A DNA stretch of 64,000 bases from Enhydrobacter sp. (lineage in GTDB: Bacteria; Pseudomonadota; Alphaproteobacteria; Reyranellales; Reyranellaceae). Both the position numbers and the translations under genes were made by a program. Location: positions 2,044,473 through 2,108,472 of the forward strand of contig CP075528.1 of the NCBI GenBank assembly GCA_025808875.1, written 5' to 3'. Within the stretch, counting starts at the first letter, position 1. Every line of letters begins with the position of its first letter. The notes under the pieces are model-generated. The model was not told where the DNA came from and did no database searches. It saw nothing but the letters and a program-made list of their open reading frames with translations. Positions 40,921 to 49,346 of this stretch are shown one piece after another.

Positions 40921-41968
40921 GTCCGGCCATCCTCAGATGCTGTTGTGCGTAGGCGTGCCAGGGCCGCCAGGCAGGTGGCGCGGCCGCGTTGAGTTCGGGA
41001 ATGAAATCGCGGTCCCAGTCGCCGGGCGCGCGCAAGCCGGGTCGCCGGGCGATCAGCGGCGCGAGCTTGGGGTCGCGCGCGAGATGACTGCCGATGGTGG
41101 CGATGTCGGCGCCGAGATCGAACACGCGCTTCACCCGGGCGACGATGGACGGCAATGCACGCACTTCGGGAAAGTGGATGGTGACCGCGACCGAGTTGCG
41201 TTCCGGCAAATGAGCCACCGAGACGCTGCCCTTGCGTCCGTCGAGTTCGACGTCGCGGTGCCACACCCCGCCTTCGATGCGTTCGGTCCTCTTCCTGGCG
41301 CGCTGGCGCAGGGCCTCGATCATGCCGTCCCAGTCGTACGGTGGGCGATAGGAAAGCCTGAGCGTGACGCCGTCCCGACCCGACGTATCGCGCGTCTGCT
41401 TGCGGCGCAGGTCGGATGGTGGCCGCCCGTAGAGCTTGCGGAAGATCTCGTTGAAGCGGCGGACGCTGCCGAAACCGGCCGACAGCGCCACTTCGGTCAT
41501 CGGCAAGTGCGTGTCGTGGATGAGCTGCTTGGCGAACAGGACGCGGCGGGTCTGGGCAACGGCGATCGGCGATGCCCCTAGATGCTGGCTGAACAGGCGG
41601 CGCAGCTGCCGACCGCCGACGCCCAGCCGCTCGGCCAGCACCTCGACCCCGGCCTCGCTCTCGTCGAGCGCTCCCTCGGCGATCAGCTTCAGCGCGCGCG
41701 ACACCGTGTTGGAACTGCCGCGCCAGAAGGCAAGCTCGGGGGCGATCTCAGGACGGCAGCGCAGGCAGGGCCGGAACCCCGCCTCCTGCGCCGCCGCGGC
41801 CGAGGCGAAATAGCGGCAGTTGGCGAACTTGGGAGTGCGCGCCGGGCAGATCGGCCGACAATAGATTCCGGTCGAGGTCACGCCCACGAAGACGCGGCCA
41901 TCGAATCGCGCATCGTGCGTCTGGAAGATGCGATAGCAGGCGGCCCGGTCGGCAAGCTCGAGTTCCAT
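40913..41968 (-). CDS. Ada regulator-AlkA fusion lacking the glycosylase catalytic core
   Basis: 351 residues against about 480-490 for intact fusions. N-terminal Ada zinc domain with GIYCRPICPAR and FRPCLRCRPE (methyl-acceptor site), AraC-type helix-turn-helix (about 85-185, DESEAGVEVLAERLGVGGRQLRRLF, FGSVRRFNEIFRKLYGRPPS), then the AlkA N-terminal domain (LRLSYRPPYDW to LARDPKLAPLIARRPGLRAPGDWD). The helix-hairpin-helix glycosylase region is absent: the sequence passes from APGDWD to AWRPWHAYAQQHL, the family's very end. Probably a methyl-sensing activator without glycosylase activity. Confidence 0.88.
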   Translation of the reverse strand: MELELADRAACYRIFQTHDARFDGRVFVGVTSTGIYCRPICPARTPKFANCRYFASAAAAQEAGFRPCLRCRPEIAPELAFWRGSSNTVSRALKLIAEGALDESEAGVEVLAERLGVGGRQLRRLFSQHLGASPIAVAQTRRVLFAKQLIHDTHLPMTEVALSAGFGSVRRFNEIFRKLYGRPPSDLRRKQTRDTSGRDGVTLRLSYRPPYDWDGMIEALRQRARKRTERIEGGVWHRDVELDGRKGSVSVAHLPERNSVAVTIHFPEVRALPSIVARVKRVFDLGADIATIGSHLARDPKLAPLIARRPGLRAPGDWDRDFIPELNAAAPPAWRPWHAYAQQHLRMAGHA

Positions 41969-42040
41969 GCGCGGACTCTAGTCAGAGGCGATAGGACTGG
42001 CTCGCGGTTTTCGGACTTCTATGGCAGCACGGCGCTGCCT

Positions 42041-43489
42041 CTATCGGATCTCCAGCGACAGGGGTGCGATCTCGTCGCCGTGGCGGCCACGATAGTCGAT
42101 CCGGGCTGAATCGCGGATCATGCGCGCCTGCGCCTCGGCCAGGCGCTCCGCCGCGGCCTTCGAATCGAGATGCAGCGGCTCGCCGTCCCGCAGCACGATC
42201 TCGCCGTCGACCAGCACGGTGCGCACAGCCCGATCGGCGGCGTGGAAGACGAACGACCGCAGCGGATCGCGCGCCGGCTGCATCAGTGGATGGCCGAGAT
42301 CGACCAGCACGATGTCGGCGGCCATGCCGGGGGCCAGCGCGCCGATGTCGTCGCGCCTGAGCGCGGCGGCGCCGCCGAACGTCGCGGCCTCGAACGCGCC
42401 GCCGGTGTCGAGACTACGGATGTCCTCGCTCATCAGCCTGCCTGCCACGATGGCGAGGCGCATCTCTTCAATCAGATTGTGCGGCGCGCAATCCGTTCCC
42501 AGCCCGACATTGACGCCGCGCGCGCGATAGCGGCCGACATGATCCATGGCGAGGCCGTAGCGGGCGAAGGGCTGCGGACAATGAGCGACCGAGGCGCCAG
42601 CTTCGGCGATGAGATCGAGATCCTTCGCCGTGTGCCAGCGGATCTGGGGATGCTCGTCGAGCAGGATGCAGTGCGCCAGGACCGTGTCGCGCTTGAGCAG
42701 GCCGTGGGCGGCCGCCCACTGGACGGGGGTCGTGTTGTGGCGCCGGATCATCTCGCGCACCTCGACCACCGACTGGCCGATGTGGGTCGAGAAGGGACGA
42801 CCGGCCTCGTCGGCGTGGCGTCGCGCGTCGACGAACAGCTCGGGCGTGACCGTGTCGATCTGGTTGGGGAAGACCATGCCGTCGAGGCGCCGCGAATTGT
42901 GCGCCTCGGCGTCGGCCATGATCCGCTTGGCCTTCTCGAACTGGGCGAGCCCGCCGGCCTCGTCCCATTTCCAGGTCACGGTCTGCGGCGAACTCATGCC
43001 CCAGCGTGCCGAGGCGAAGGTCGGCGCCGCGTAGAAGCGCATGCCGCTTCGCGCCATCGTTTCCAGCCAGCCCTCGAACGGCACGGTCACGTCGCAGGCC
43101 GTCGTGGTGCCGGCGCGCAGCATCTCGGCGTAGGACATGGTGGCGGCGGCGACACGGCCGTCCTCGCCCAGTCGGAACGCCTGCAGCCGCTCGATCAGGC
43201 CGGTCATTTGCTGCTCGGGCACGCCATGATCCTCGCGCACGCCGCGATAGCCCGGCTCGGTCGTGGGGTGGCTGTGGATGTTGACCATGCCCGGCAGCAC
43301 CAGCATGCCGCGACCGTCCAGCACCGCCTCGCCGGCCGCGGCGGGTCGCGCGCCGGCCGGCGTGATCTCCGCGATCTTGCCGTCGGCGAGGAACAGGTCG
43401 ATGTCGCGGCGATAGACGTGGCGCCGCGCGTCGCCGTCGCGGACCACGGCCCAGGAGACGTTGCGGATGGATTGCGGACGGGACGCCAT
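42041..43489 (-). CDS. amidohydrolase-superfamily metal-dependent hydrolase
   Basis: 482 residues from ATG 43489 with GGGAG upstream; the open frame extends hundreds of bases further without protein-like sequence. Chlorohydrolase/cytosine-deaminase-like: VLPGMVNIHSHP (HxH), FSTHIGQS (His), HCILLDEHP and ASVAHCPQPFARYG, VGLGTDCAPHN (Asp), and a C-terminal GDLAPGMAADIVLVD-type end. Cytoplasmic; hydrolyses C-N or C-Cl bonds of small nitrogen compounds. Substrate unknown; no transporter adjacent. Confidence 0.85.
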   Translation of the reverse strand: MASRPQSIRNVSWAVVRDGDARRHVYRRDIDLFLADGKIAEITPAGARPAAAGEAVLDGRGMLVLPGMVNIHSHPTTEPGYRGVREDHGVPEQQMTGLIERLQAFRLGEDGRVAAATMSYAEMLRAGTTTACDVTVPFEGWLETMARSGMRFYAAPTFASARWGMSSPQTVTWKWDEAGGLAQFEKAKRIMADAEAHNSRRLDGMVFPNQIDTVTPELFVDARRHADEAGRPFSTHIGQSVVEVREMIRRHNTTPVQWAAAHGLLKRDTVLAHCILLDEHPQIRWHTAKDLDLIAEAGASVAHCPQPFARYGLAMDHVGRYRARGVNVGLGTDCAPHNLIEEMRLAIVAGRLMSEDIRSLDTGGAFEAATFGGAAALRRDDIGALAPGMAADIVLVDLGHPLMQPARDPLRSFVFHAADRAVRTVLVDGEIVLRDGEPLHLDSKAAAERLAEAQARMIRDSARIDYRGRHGDEIAPLSLEIR

Positions 43490-43678
43490 GGACGAACTCC
43501 CTGAAGGCACAGCTACTCCATAGTTGCCGAGGCCGTCACGGAGGACAAGCCGACGCCCGAGGCGCCGGCGACGGTGTTCCGGAAGGTGAAGAAAAAGGAA
43601 ACAGGGCTTCGACCGCCGCCGAAGCATCGGACGACGCCGGAGCCCTAGTTTGCGGCCGTGTCTCGAAAGGAGGGGTAC

Positions 43679-44002
43679 ATGGCCGATCTCAACAGTCTCA
43701 GGCAGGGGCTCGTCGTCACTGCGTTCTGGGAGGCGAAGCCCGACGCGATCGACCGCGTTCGCGGTGTCGTCGAGCGCTTCCTTCCCCAGGCGCAGCGCGA
43801 CCCCGGTGTGCACGCCTTCCAGATCCATCAGTCGCTGACCGAGCCCGCCAGATTCTTCTTCTACGAGGTGTTCGAGGACGAGGCGGCGTTCGCGGCGCAC
43901 CAGCAGACGGCGCACTTCAAGGAACTGATTCTCGGCGAGGCGCTGCCGCTGCTCGCCGGACGGGAACGGACGCAGCACCGGTTCGTCCAGCCGACGGCTT
44001 GA
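43679..44002 (+). CDS. antibiotic biosynthesis monooxygenase (ABM) domain protein
   Basis: 107 residues from ATG 43679, with AAAGGAGG upstream. Dimeric alpha-beta-barrel fold: LVVTAFWEAKPDAIDRVRGVVER, then DPGVHAFQIHQSLTEPARFFFYEVFEDEAAFAAHQQTAHF. ABM proteins oxidise quinone-like or aldehyde substrates without cofactor, or act in stress. Upstream 43490-43650 contains a short Lys/Pro-rich open frame ending at 43649 with no start codon, which is not called as a gene. Confidence 0.85.
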   Translation: MADLNSLRQGLVVTAFWEAKPDAIDRVRGVVERFLPQAQRDPGVHAFQIHQSLTEPARFFFYEVFEDEAAFAAHQQTAHFKELILGEALPLLAGRERTQHRFVQPTA

Positions 44003-44083
44003 CTGCGACGCGTTGGGGCGGGCGAGGCAACCTCGGCCCGTCCGCCCCGTTTCCGTCCGGCACCACGTTGCGGAGGAAAACGC

Positions 44084-44158
44084 ATGAACTCCATCATCTA
44101 CCTGGTCGGCCTGGTCGTCGTGGTCATGGCCATCCTGTCCTTCGTCGGCCTGCGCTGA
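44084..44158 (+). CDS. 24-residue membrane miniprotein
   Basis: MNSIIYLVGLVVVVMAILSF begins a 24-residue, almost wholly hydrophobic protein ending in GLR. GGAGG lies 7 bases before the ATG, and the next gene starts 8 bases after the stop, indicating co-translation. Similar tiny MNxIIYxVGLVV proteins occur widely in Rhizobiales-type genomes (from memory). Single-pass inner-membrane protein; role unknown, possibly a partner of the membrane protein encoded next. Confidence 0.75.
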   Translation: MNSIIYLVGLVVVVMAILSFVGLR

Positions 44159-44165
44159 GCCAGCC

Positions 44166-45074
44166 ATGCCGATCGATACTGTCGTCGCCAACAACGACGT
44201 CGCGGCGCGGGCGCCGCACTTCCGGTACCTCGACTGGGGTCCGGTGATCGGCGGTGCCATCGGCACGGCCGCGATCGCATTCGTTCTCTACACCTTTGGG
44301 TCCGCTCTCGGACTGTCGGCGGTCTCCGCCGAGCCCTATCGCGGCCTGTCCGGACCGACCTTCTTCATCGTGGTGACGCTCTACGCCGCACTGGTGCAGG
44401 TCGTCGCCTATGCCGCCGGCGGATACCTGGCGGGGCGTATGCGCATGCCGTGGCTCGGCGGTAGCGAAGGCGAGCGACATTTCCGCGACGGCGCTCATGG
44501 TTTCGCCGTGTGGGCGCTGGGCACCATCGTCACGGTCGCCGTCATCGCGTCAGGCGCCTCGGGTGCGCTGAAGACGGCGATCGAGGCGACGTCGACGGTC
44601 TCTGCGGGCGCCACGATGGCGGCGACGAACGCGGGTGACGGCGGCGTCTCCCTGCGGCCTGCCGACCGGGCGACGGATCTGCTGCTGCATCCCGGACCAG
44701 ATGGTGCGCCGGAGGGGCGGGTCGCCGCCGACCGCGGACCGATCGTCCGCACCTTCGTCGCCAACCTCGGCAGCGAAGCGCTGAGCGAGCGCGACCGCGC
44801 CTACCTCGCCCGGACGGTCGCTCGGCAGACCGGCCTGCCGCAAGCCGAGGCGGAGACGCGCGTCGACGAGGCTTTCGCCGAAGCCAGGGCCGCCGAGCAG
44901 CGCATCCGCCAGGCCGCGGAGGAGACGCGGAAGAAGAGCGCACTCGCCGCCTTCATCACTGCCGCGACCCTCGCCATCGCGTGCGCTGCCGCCTGCGTCG
45001 CCGCCGGGCTGGGCGCACGCGACCGCGACGCGCGCACCGCTGCCTACTGGATGGGTGCGACGCGCTTCTGGTAG
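44166..45074 (+). CDS. hypothetical multi-pass membrane protein
   Basis: 302 residues. N-terminal PHFRYLDWGPVIGGAIGTAAIAFVLYTFGSALGLS (first helix) with two further helices up to about 135, a hydrophilic, charged middle domain (about 150-255, with a helical EARAAEQRIRQAAEE stretch), then a C-terminal helix ending at a cytoplasmic Arg/Asp-rich tail. Resembles uncharacterised alphaproteobacterial membrane proteins. Likely co-transcribed with the 24-residue protein. Confidence 0.75.
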   Translation: MPIDTVVANNDVAARAPHFRYLDWGPVIGGAIGTAAIAFVLYTFGSALGLSAVSAEPYRGLSGPTFFIVVTLYAALVQVVAYAAGGYLAGRMRMPWLGGSEGERHFRDGAHGFAVWALGTIVTVAVIASGASGALKTAIEATSTVSAGATMAATNAGDGGVSLRPADRATDLLLHPGPDGAPEGRVAADRGPIVRTFVANLGSEALSERDRAYLARTVARQTGLPQAEAETRVDEAFAEARAAEQRIRQAAEETRKKSALAAFITAATLAIACAAACVAAGLGARDRDARTAAYWMGATRFW

Positions 45075-45121
45075 CGCGTCGTTCCTTGCGGCCGGTGAAC
45101 GGTCATGCATAGTCCGCGGCC

Positions 45122-46501
45122 ATGGCGACCGAGGCCCCGGCGGATGGAGGATGGCGCGCACTGTTGAGGCCGGAGTGGCTGGCAGCGCTGTCGGTGTTGC
45201 TGGGCGGCGTGCTGCTGCACTCGATGAACGTGCTGCTGCTGGCCACCATCCTGCCGACCATTGTCGGCGAACTGGGCGGCGCGGCGCTGATGCATTGGCC
45301 GACGACGTCCTTCCTCGCCTCGTCGATCGTTGCCGCCACCTGCACCGGCGTGCTGACGGGTGCGCTCGGCGCGCGCGCGACCTTCTGCATCGGCGCCCTG
45401 GTGTTCGGGGTAGGCGCCTTGCTCTGTTCGATGGCGACGGCGATGAGTTGGGTCATCGCGGGCCGCTTTGTGCAGGGTTTTGGTGGCGGCCTGCTCGGTG
45501 CCGTCGCCTACGTGCTGGTGCGCAATACCTTCCCCGAGATCGTGTGGTCGCGTGCCATCGCCCTGCTGTCGGGCATGTGGAGCGTGTCGATCCTGGTCGG
45601 GCCGCTGGCCGGCGGGCTATTCGTCCGCTTCGGCGACTGGCGCAGCGCTTTCGTCGCTGTCGCCGTCGTGGCGCTGCTGATGGCCGTGGGCGCCTTCGTC
45701 GTCCTGCCGCGGACGAAGGCCGCCGAACGCCGGGCATCGAGCGTGCCTGCAGCGCGCATCGCCCTGGTCTGCCTCGCCATCGGCGGCACCTCGGCAGCGG
45801 CCGTCGTCGCCGCGGCGTGGGGGAAGGCCGCGCTGATCGCCGCCGGCATCGCCTGCCTGGTCGCCATGGTCGCCGTCGATCGCCGTGCGTCGATGCCCCT
45901 GTTCCCGAGCGATGCCTTCTCGTTGCGCAGCCCGACCGGCGTGGGCCTTTGGCTGCTGTTGCTGCTGTCGGTCACCTACAGCCCGCTGCAGATCTACGTG
46001 CCGATCTTCCTGCAGCGCCTGCATGGCCTCGATCCGTTGTCGGCCGGCTATGCCGTGGCCGGCGCGTCGATCGGCTGGACCGCCGCGGCCGTGCTGGTGC
46101 CGAGCCTGCACGACCGATGGCCCGGACGGCTGATCGTGCTGGGGCCCATCGTCATGGCCATGGGCCTGCTCGGCCTCGCCTTGCTGATGACCGTGCGGCC
46201 AGTATTCGCCGTCCTGCCGGGCATCTTCCTGCTCGGCGCGGGCATCGGCATGTGCTGGGCCTTCATCGCCCAGCGCACCATGAGCGGCGCCAGGCCGGGC
46301 GACGAGACGGTGGCGGCGTCGTCGGTCGCGACGGTGCAGCAGATGGGCTTCGCCGTCGGCGCCGCGTTCGCGGGCCTCGCTGCAAACCTGAGCGGCCTGC
46401 TCGACGACATCGAGCGGGCGACCTTCTGGGTGCCGTTCAGCTTCGTCGTGCCGGCCGTCGTCGCGCTGGCCGCCGCGCTTCGCCTGCGCGCCCTGCGTTA
46501 G
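45122..46501 (+). CDS. MFS multidrug-type transporter
   Basis: 459 residues, about 14 membrane helices, EmrB/QacA-like: LHSMNVLLLATILPTIVGELGG, then the loop GALGARATFCIG, GGGLLGAVAYVLVRNTFPE, and LLSGMWSVSILVGPLAGG (antiporter motif C-like). Likely proton-driven export of small molecules. The stop overlaps that of the convergent molybdopterin oxidoreductase by 4 bases, with no room for a terminator. Confidence 0.88.
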   Translation: MATEAPADGGWRALLRPEWLAALSVLLGGVLLHSMNVLLLATILPTIVGELGGAALMHWPTTSFLASSIVAATCTGVLTGALGARATFCIGALVFGVGALLCSMATAMSWVIAGRFVQGFGGGLLGAVAYVLVRNTFPEIVWSRAIALLSGMWSVSILVGPLAGGLFVRFGDWRSAFVAVAVVALLMAVGAFVVLPRTKAAERRASSVPAARIALVCLAIGGTSAAAVVAAAWGKAALIAAGIACLVAMVAVDRRASMPLFPSDAFSLRSPTGVGLWLLLLLSVTYSPLQIYVPIFLQRLHGLDPLSAGYAVAGASIGWTAAAVLVPSLHDRWPGRLIVLGPIVMAMGLLGLALLMTVRPVFAVLPGIFLLGAGIGMCWAFIAQRTMSGARPGDETVAASSVATVQQMGFAVGAAFAGLAANLSGLLDDIERATFWVPFSFVVPAVVALAAALRLRALR

Positions 46502-48513
46502 CGCCAGGCGGCGACGTCGAGGAAGGTGCTCTGGTAGGTGGCACCTTCGCCCATGTCGGTGTAGCGATCCGAGCAAAGCATGTTGATGGTGCCCGAGATC
46601 GCCTCATGGCTCGGCCGCTGGCCGGGCACCAGCACGACACCCGGCTGGACCTCGTCGCTGACCTTCAGGGTGAGGCCGACCTCGCCGCGTTCATTGAACA
46701 GGCGGACGGCGGCACCGTCGGCCAGGCCGCGCTTGCCGGCATCGTCGGGATGCAGGACGCAGAACGGCTGGCCTTCGCGGCCGCGCAGGAATGCGACGCC
46801 GGAAAACGCGGTGTGCGCCTGGAAGTAACCCGGCGCGGTCAGCAGTCGGAGCGGCCACTTCTTCGCATCGGCGGCCTCGATCGCATCGGGCGCCCAGTCC
46901 GGCATCGGCGGCAGGCCCTGCCGGGCGAGCGCGTCGGAGTAGAACTCGAGCTTGCCCGATGGTGTCGCGAAGGCCTGCGGCCGCCAATCCGCGAGATAGC
47001 GCAAGGGCGTGCCGGAGAAGAGCTTGGCCTGGTCGAACGGCTTGTCGCGCAGCAGTTCGCGGGCGATGTCCTGCGGCGACAGCGTGAAGATCCGGTCGGC
47101 AAGCCCCATGCGCGGAGCCAAGGCCTGCGCCACCTCGACGTTCGAGCGGGCCTCGGCGAACGGCTTGGCGGCCTGCGGGCTCCACTGCATCCAGTAGCAT
47201 CCATAGGAGCGGTAGAGATCCTCGGTCTCGAGGTAGTTGGCGGCCGGCAGCACGATATCGGCGTAGCGCGCGGTCTCGCTGAGGAAAGGGTCGTGCACCA
47301 CGGTGAACAGGTCGTCGCGCATCAGGCCCTTCCGTACCTTGTGGGTCTCGGGGCAGGTCACGACGGGGTTGTTCGCCGCGATGAAGAGGGCGCGGATCGG
47401 CGGATCCTTCATGTTCAGCAGTTCTTCGCCGAGACGCAGATGGTTGACCATGCGCGTCGCGGCGGGACCGGACGGCCGGCGCACCGCGCCATAGTTGAGA
47501 TCGCACGAAGCGGCGGTCAGCAGGAGGGCGCCACCGCCCTTCACGCCGTAGTGACCGGACACGCCCGGCAGCAACGCCACGGTCCGCAGCGCCTGCCCGC
47601 CGGCCGCGAGGCGCGTCATGCCTTCGCCCAGTCGGATCAGAGCGGCTTTCGCCGTGCCGTACATCGCCGCGAGCTTCTCGATGTCGGCGACGGGGAGGCC
47701 GGTGATCTCGGCGGTATTCGCCGGCGTGAATTTCGGCAGGATCTCGCGCTCTACCCTGTCGAAGCCCAGTGTGTTGCCCGCGATGTAGCGGCGATCGGCG
47801 AGACCGTCGCGCACCAGGATGTGCATCATGCCGAGCGCCAGCGCGGCGTCGGTGCCGATGCGGATCGGCAGATGGAGATCGGCCGCCCTGGCGCTGCGCG
47901 TGCGGCGCGGGTCGATGACCACGATCGGCACGCCGCGCTTCTTCTTCTGCTCCTCGGCGAGGGCCCAGAAATGGACGTTGGTCGCCGCGAGGTCGGCGCC
48001 CCACGAGATGACCAGGTCGGAATGGATGACGGACTCGGGATCGGCGCCGCCGACCGGGCCGACGGTAAAGTTCCAGGCTTCCTCGCAGCACGTGTCGCAG
48101 ACCGTCCCGGCCTGAAGCCGGCTGGTACCCAGCGCATGGAAAAGGCCGCTCACAAGGCCGCGATTCATCAGGCCCTGGTGGGCGGAGTAGGCATAGCCGA
48201 GCAGGGCGAGCGGGCCGCTCTCGGCTATGATCGCCTTCCATTTCGCGGCGATCTCGTCGAGCGCCTCGTCCCAGCCGATCGGCTTGAACTCTCCCGAACC
48301 TTTGGCGCCGGTGCGCTTCAGCGGCGTGGCGACGCGCTCGGGGGAATTCACCAGGTCGGAATCGCGGTTGACCTTGCCGCAGGCGAAACCGGCCGTGTAG
48401 GGATGGTCGGGGTCGCCCTGCACGCGCACCACCTTGCCGTTGTCGACGTGGGCGATGAGCGAGCACATGTCGGGACAATCATGCGCGCAGACGACGCGAA
48501 CAGCCTTCACCAA
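46498..48513 (-). CDS. molybdopterin-dependent oxidoreductase
   Basis: 671 residues without a Tat signal, so cytoplasmic. N-terminal [4Fe-4S] ligands CAHDCPDMC...ACGK, then molybdopterin domains: ISWGADLAATNVH, VIDPRRTRSA, IPIR-IGTDAALALGMMH, ALFIAANNPVVTCPE and VVHDPFLSETARYADIVLPA, and the C-terminal dinucleotide-binding domain. Class III-type (DMSO reductase family), related to thiosulfate/polysulfide and formate-type enzymes. No partner subunit or chaperone gene lies nearby. A second, distantly related gene is at 54283-56394. Confidence 0.88.
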   Translation of the reverse strand: MVKAVRVVCAHDCPDMCSLIAHVDNGKVVRVQGDPDHPYTAGFACGKVNRDSDLVNSPERVATPLKRTGAKGSGEFKPIGWDEALDEIAAKWKAIIAESGPLALLGYAYSAHQGLMNRGLVSGLFHALGTSRLQAGTVCDTCCEEAWNFTVGPVGGADPESVIHSDLVISWGADLAATNVHFWALAEEQKKKRGVPIVVIDPRRTRSARAADLHLPIRIGTDAALALGMMHILVRDGLADRRYIAGNTLGFDRVEREILPKFTPANTAEITGLPVADIEKLAAMYGTAKAALIRLGEGMTRLAAGGQALRTVALLPGVSGHYGVKGGGALLLTAASCDLNYGAVRRPSGPAATRMVNHLRLGEELLNMKDPPIRALFIAANNPVVTCPETHKVRKGLMRDDLFTVVHDPFLSETARYADIVLPAANYLETEDLYRSYGCYWMQWSPQAAKPFAEARSNVEVAQALAPRMGLADRIFTLSPQDIARELLRDKPFDQAKLFSGTPLRYLADWRPQAFATPSGKLEFYSDALARQGLPPMPDWAPDAIEAADAKKWPLRLLTAPGYFQAHTAFSGVAFLRGREGQPFCVLHPDDAGKRGLADGAAVRLFNERGEVGLTLKVSDEVQPGVVLVPGQRPSHEAISGTINMLCSDRYTDMGEGATYQSTFLDVAAWR

Positions 48514-48551
48514 CCGCCTCCTCGTGGGGGATGCGGCCGCACTTTAACAGA

Positions 48552-48566
48552 GGCTTTGCAAAAGCC
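48552..48566 (-). terminator. rpmE terminator hairpin
   Basis: GGCTTT-TGC-AAAGCC, read on the minus strand, begins 6 bases after the rpmE stop, followed by TCTGTTAAAG. A short stem with a moderately T-rich end. Confidence 0.45.
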
Positions 48567-48571
48567 CTGCG

Positions 48572-48880
48572 TTACTTCTTCTTGGCCGCGCCCTTAGCCG
48601 GCTTGGCGGCCTCGTCCGCCCTGGCGCCGCTCGACTTCGTGCCGGCACCCATGCCGCCCGCGGCGCTGCCGGTCATGCCGAAGCGGTCCTTGAAGCGCTG
48701 CACGCGGCCGCCGCGGTCGATGCTCTGGCGCACACCGGTCCATGCCGGATGGGTCTTCGGGTCGATGTCGAGACGCATGGTGGCGCCTTCCTTGCCCCAG
48801 GTCGACTTGGTCTCGAAGGACGAGCCGTCGGTCATCACCACGGTGATCTTGTGGTAGTCGGGGTGGATCTTCTCTTTCAT
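48572..48880 (-). CDS. rpmE: 50S ribosomal protein L31
   Basis: 102 residues. [22 protein letters not shown] is the L31 N-terminus, then [14 protein letters not shown]-type sequence and [12 protein letters not shown]. The zinc-binding CxxC pairs of the type A protein are absent, so it is the zinc-independent form. After the conserved core (about 75 residues) a low-complexity Gly/Ala/Lys tail of about 27 residues (ending [12 protein letters not shown]) extends the protein, as often seen in Alphaproteobacteria. Confidence 0.95.
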   Translation of the reverse strand: MKEKIHPDYHKITVVMTDGSSFETKSTWGKEGATMRLDIDPKTHPAWTGVRQSIDRGGRVQRFKDRFGMTGSAAGGMGAGTKSSGARADEAAKPAKGAAKKK

Positions 48881-49040
48881 GAACCTCTCCAGCGCAGTTT
48901 AAGGCCGATTCCGCCCAGGGAGCTCGATTGGCCGGCGCGACAAGGCGGGGGATATACAAGGCCCGGGCCTGCGCTACAAGCGGGTTGTCGGCCCGGTCGA
49001 GGGGCTGGTAGATGGCCCGCAAGTGATTGAAAAATAGAGC

Positions 49041-49346
49041 ATGTCAGACAGCACCTTCGAACGCCTCGCCGACAGCCTGCTGGATGCCCTCGAGGAGGGG
49101 CTGGCCAGCGAGGCCGACGCCGAACGTCAGGGCGGCGTGCTGACGATCGAGAGGGAGGAGGGGACCTGGGTGGTCAACAAGCATGCCCCCACCCGACAGG
49201 TCTGGCTGAGTTCGCCCAAATCGGGCGCGCGACACTACGCCTTCACGCCGAATGCGGGCCTGTGGGCGGATACCCGGGGCGGTGCCGACCTTTTGAGCGT
49301 TCTGTCGACCGAACTGGGCGTAGAATTGACGTGGCAACCAGAATGA
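49041..49346 (+). CDS. cyaY: frataxin-like iron donor protein
   Basis: 101 residues. Frataxin fold: acidic first helix (FERLADSLLDALEEGLASEADAE), then GGVLTIEREEGTWVVNKHAPTRQVWLSSPKSGARHY and a short final helix. Acts in iron-sulfur cluster assembly by modulating iron or cysteine desulfurase activity. Its stop overlaps the start of the ABC exporter gene (ATGA at 49343-49346). Confidence 0.92.
   Translation: MSDSTFERLADSLLDALEEGLASEADAERQGGVLTIEREEGTWVVNKHAPTRQVWLSSPKSGARHYAFTPNAGLWADTRGGADLLSVLSTELGVELTWQPE

Noticed and set aside
43520-43649. Short plus-strand Lys/Pro-rich open frame ending in KHRTTPEP
   Set aside because: No start codon or ribosome-binding site and no recognised family; too weak to call.
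45055-48597. Plus-strand open frame of about 1,180 codons
   Set aside because: Shadow across the MFS gene and the opposite strand of the oxidoreductase; no domain recognised.
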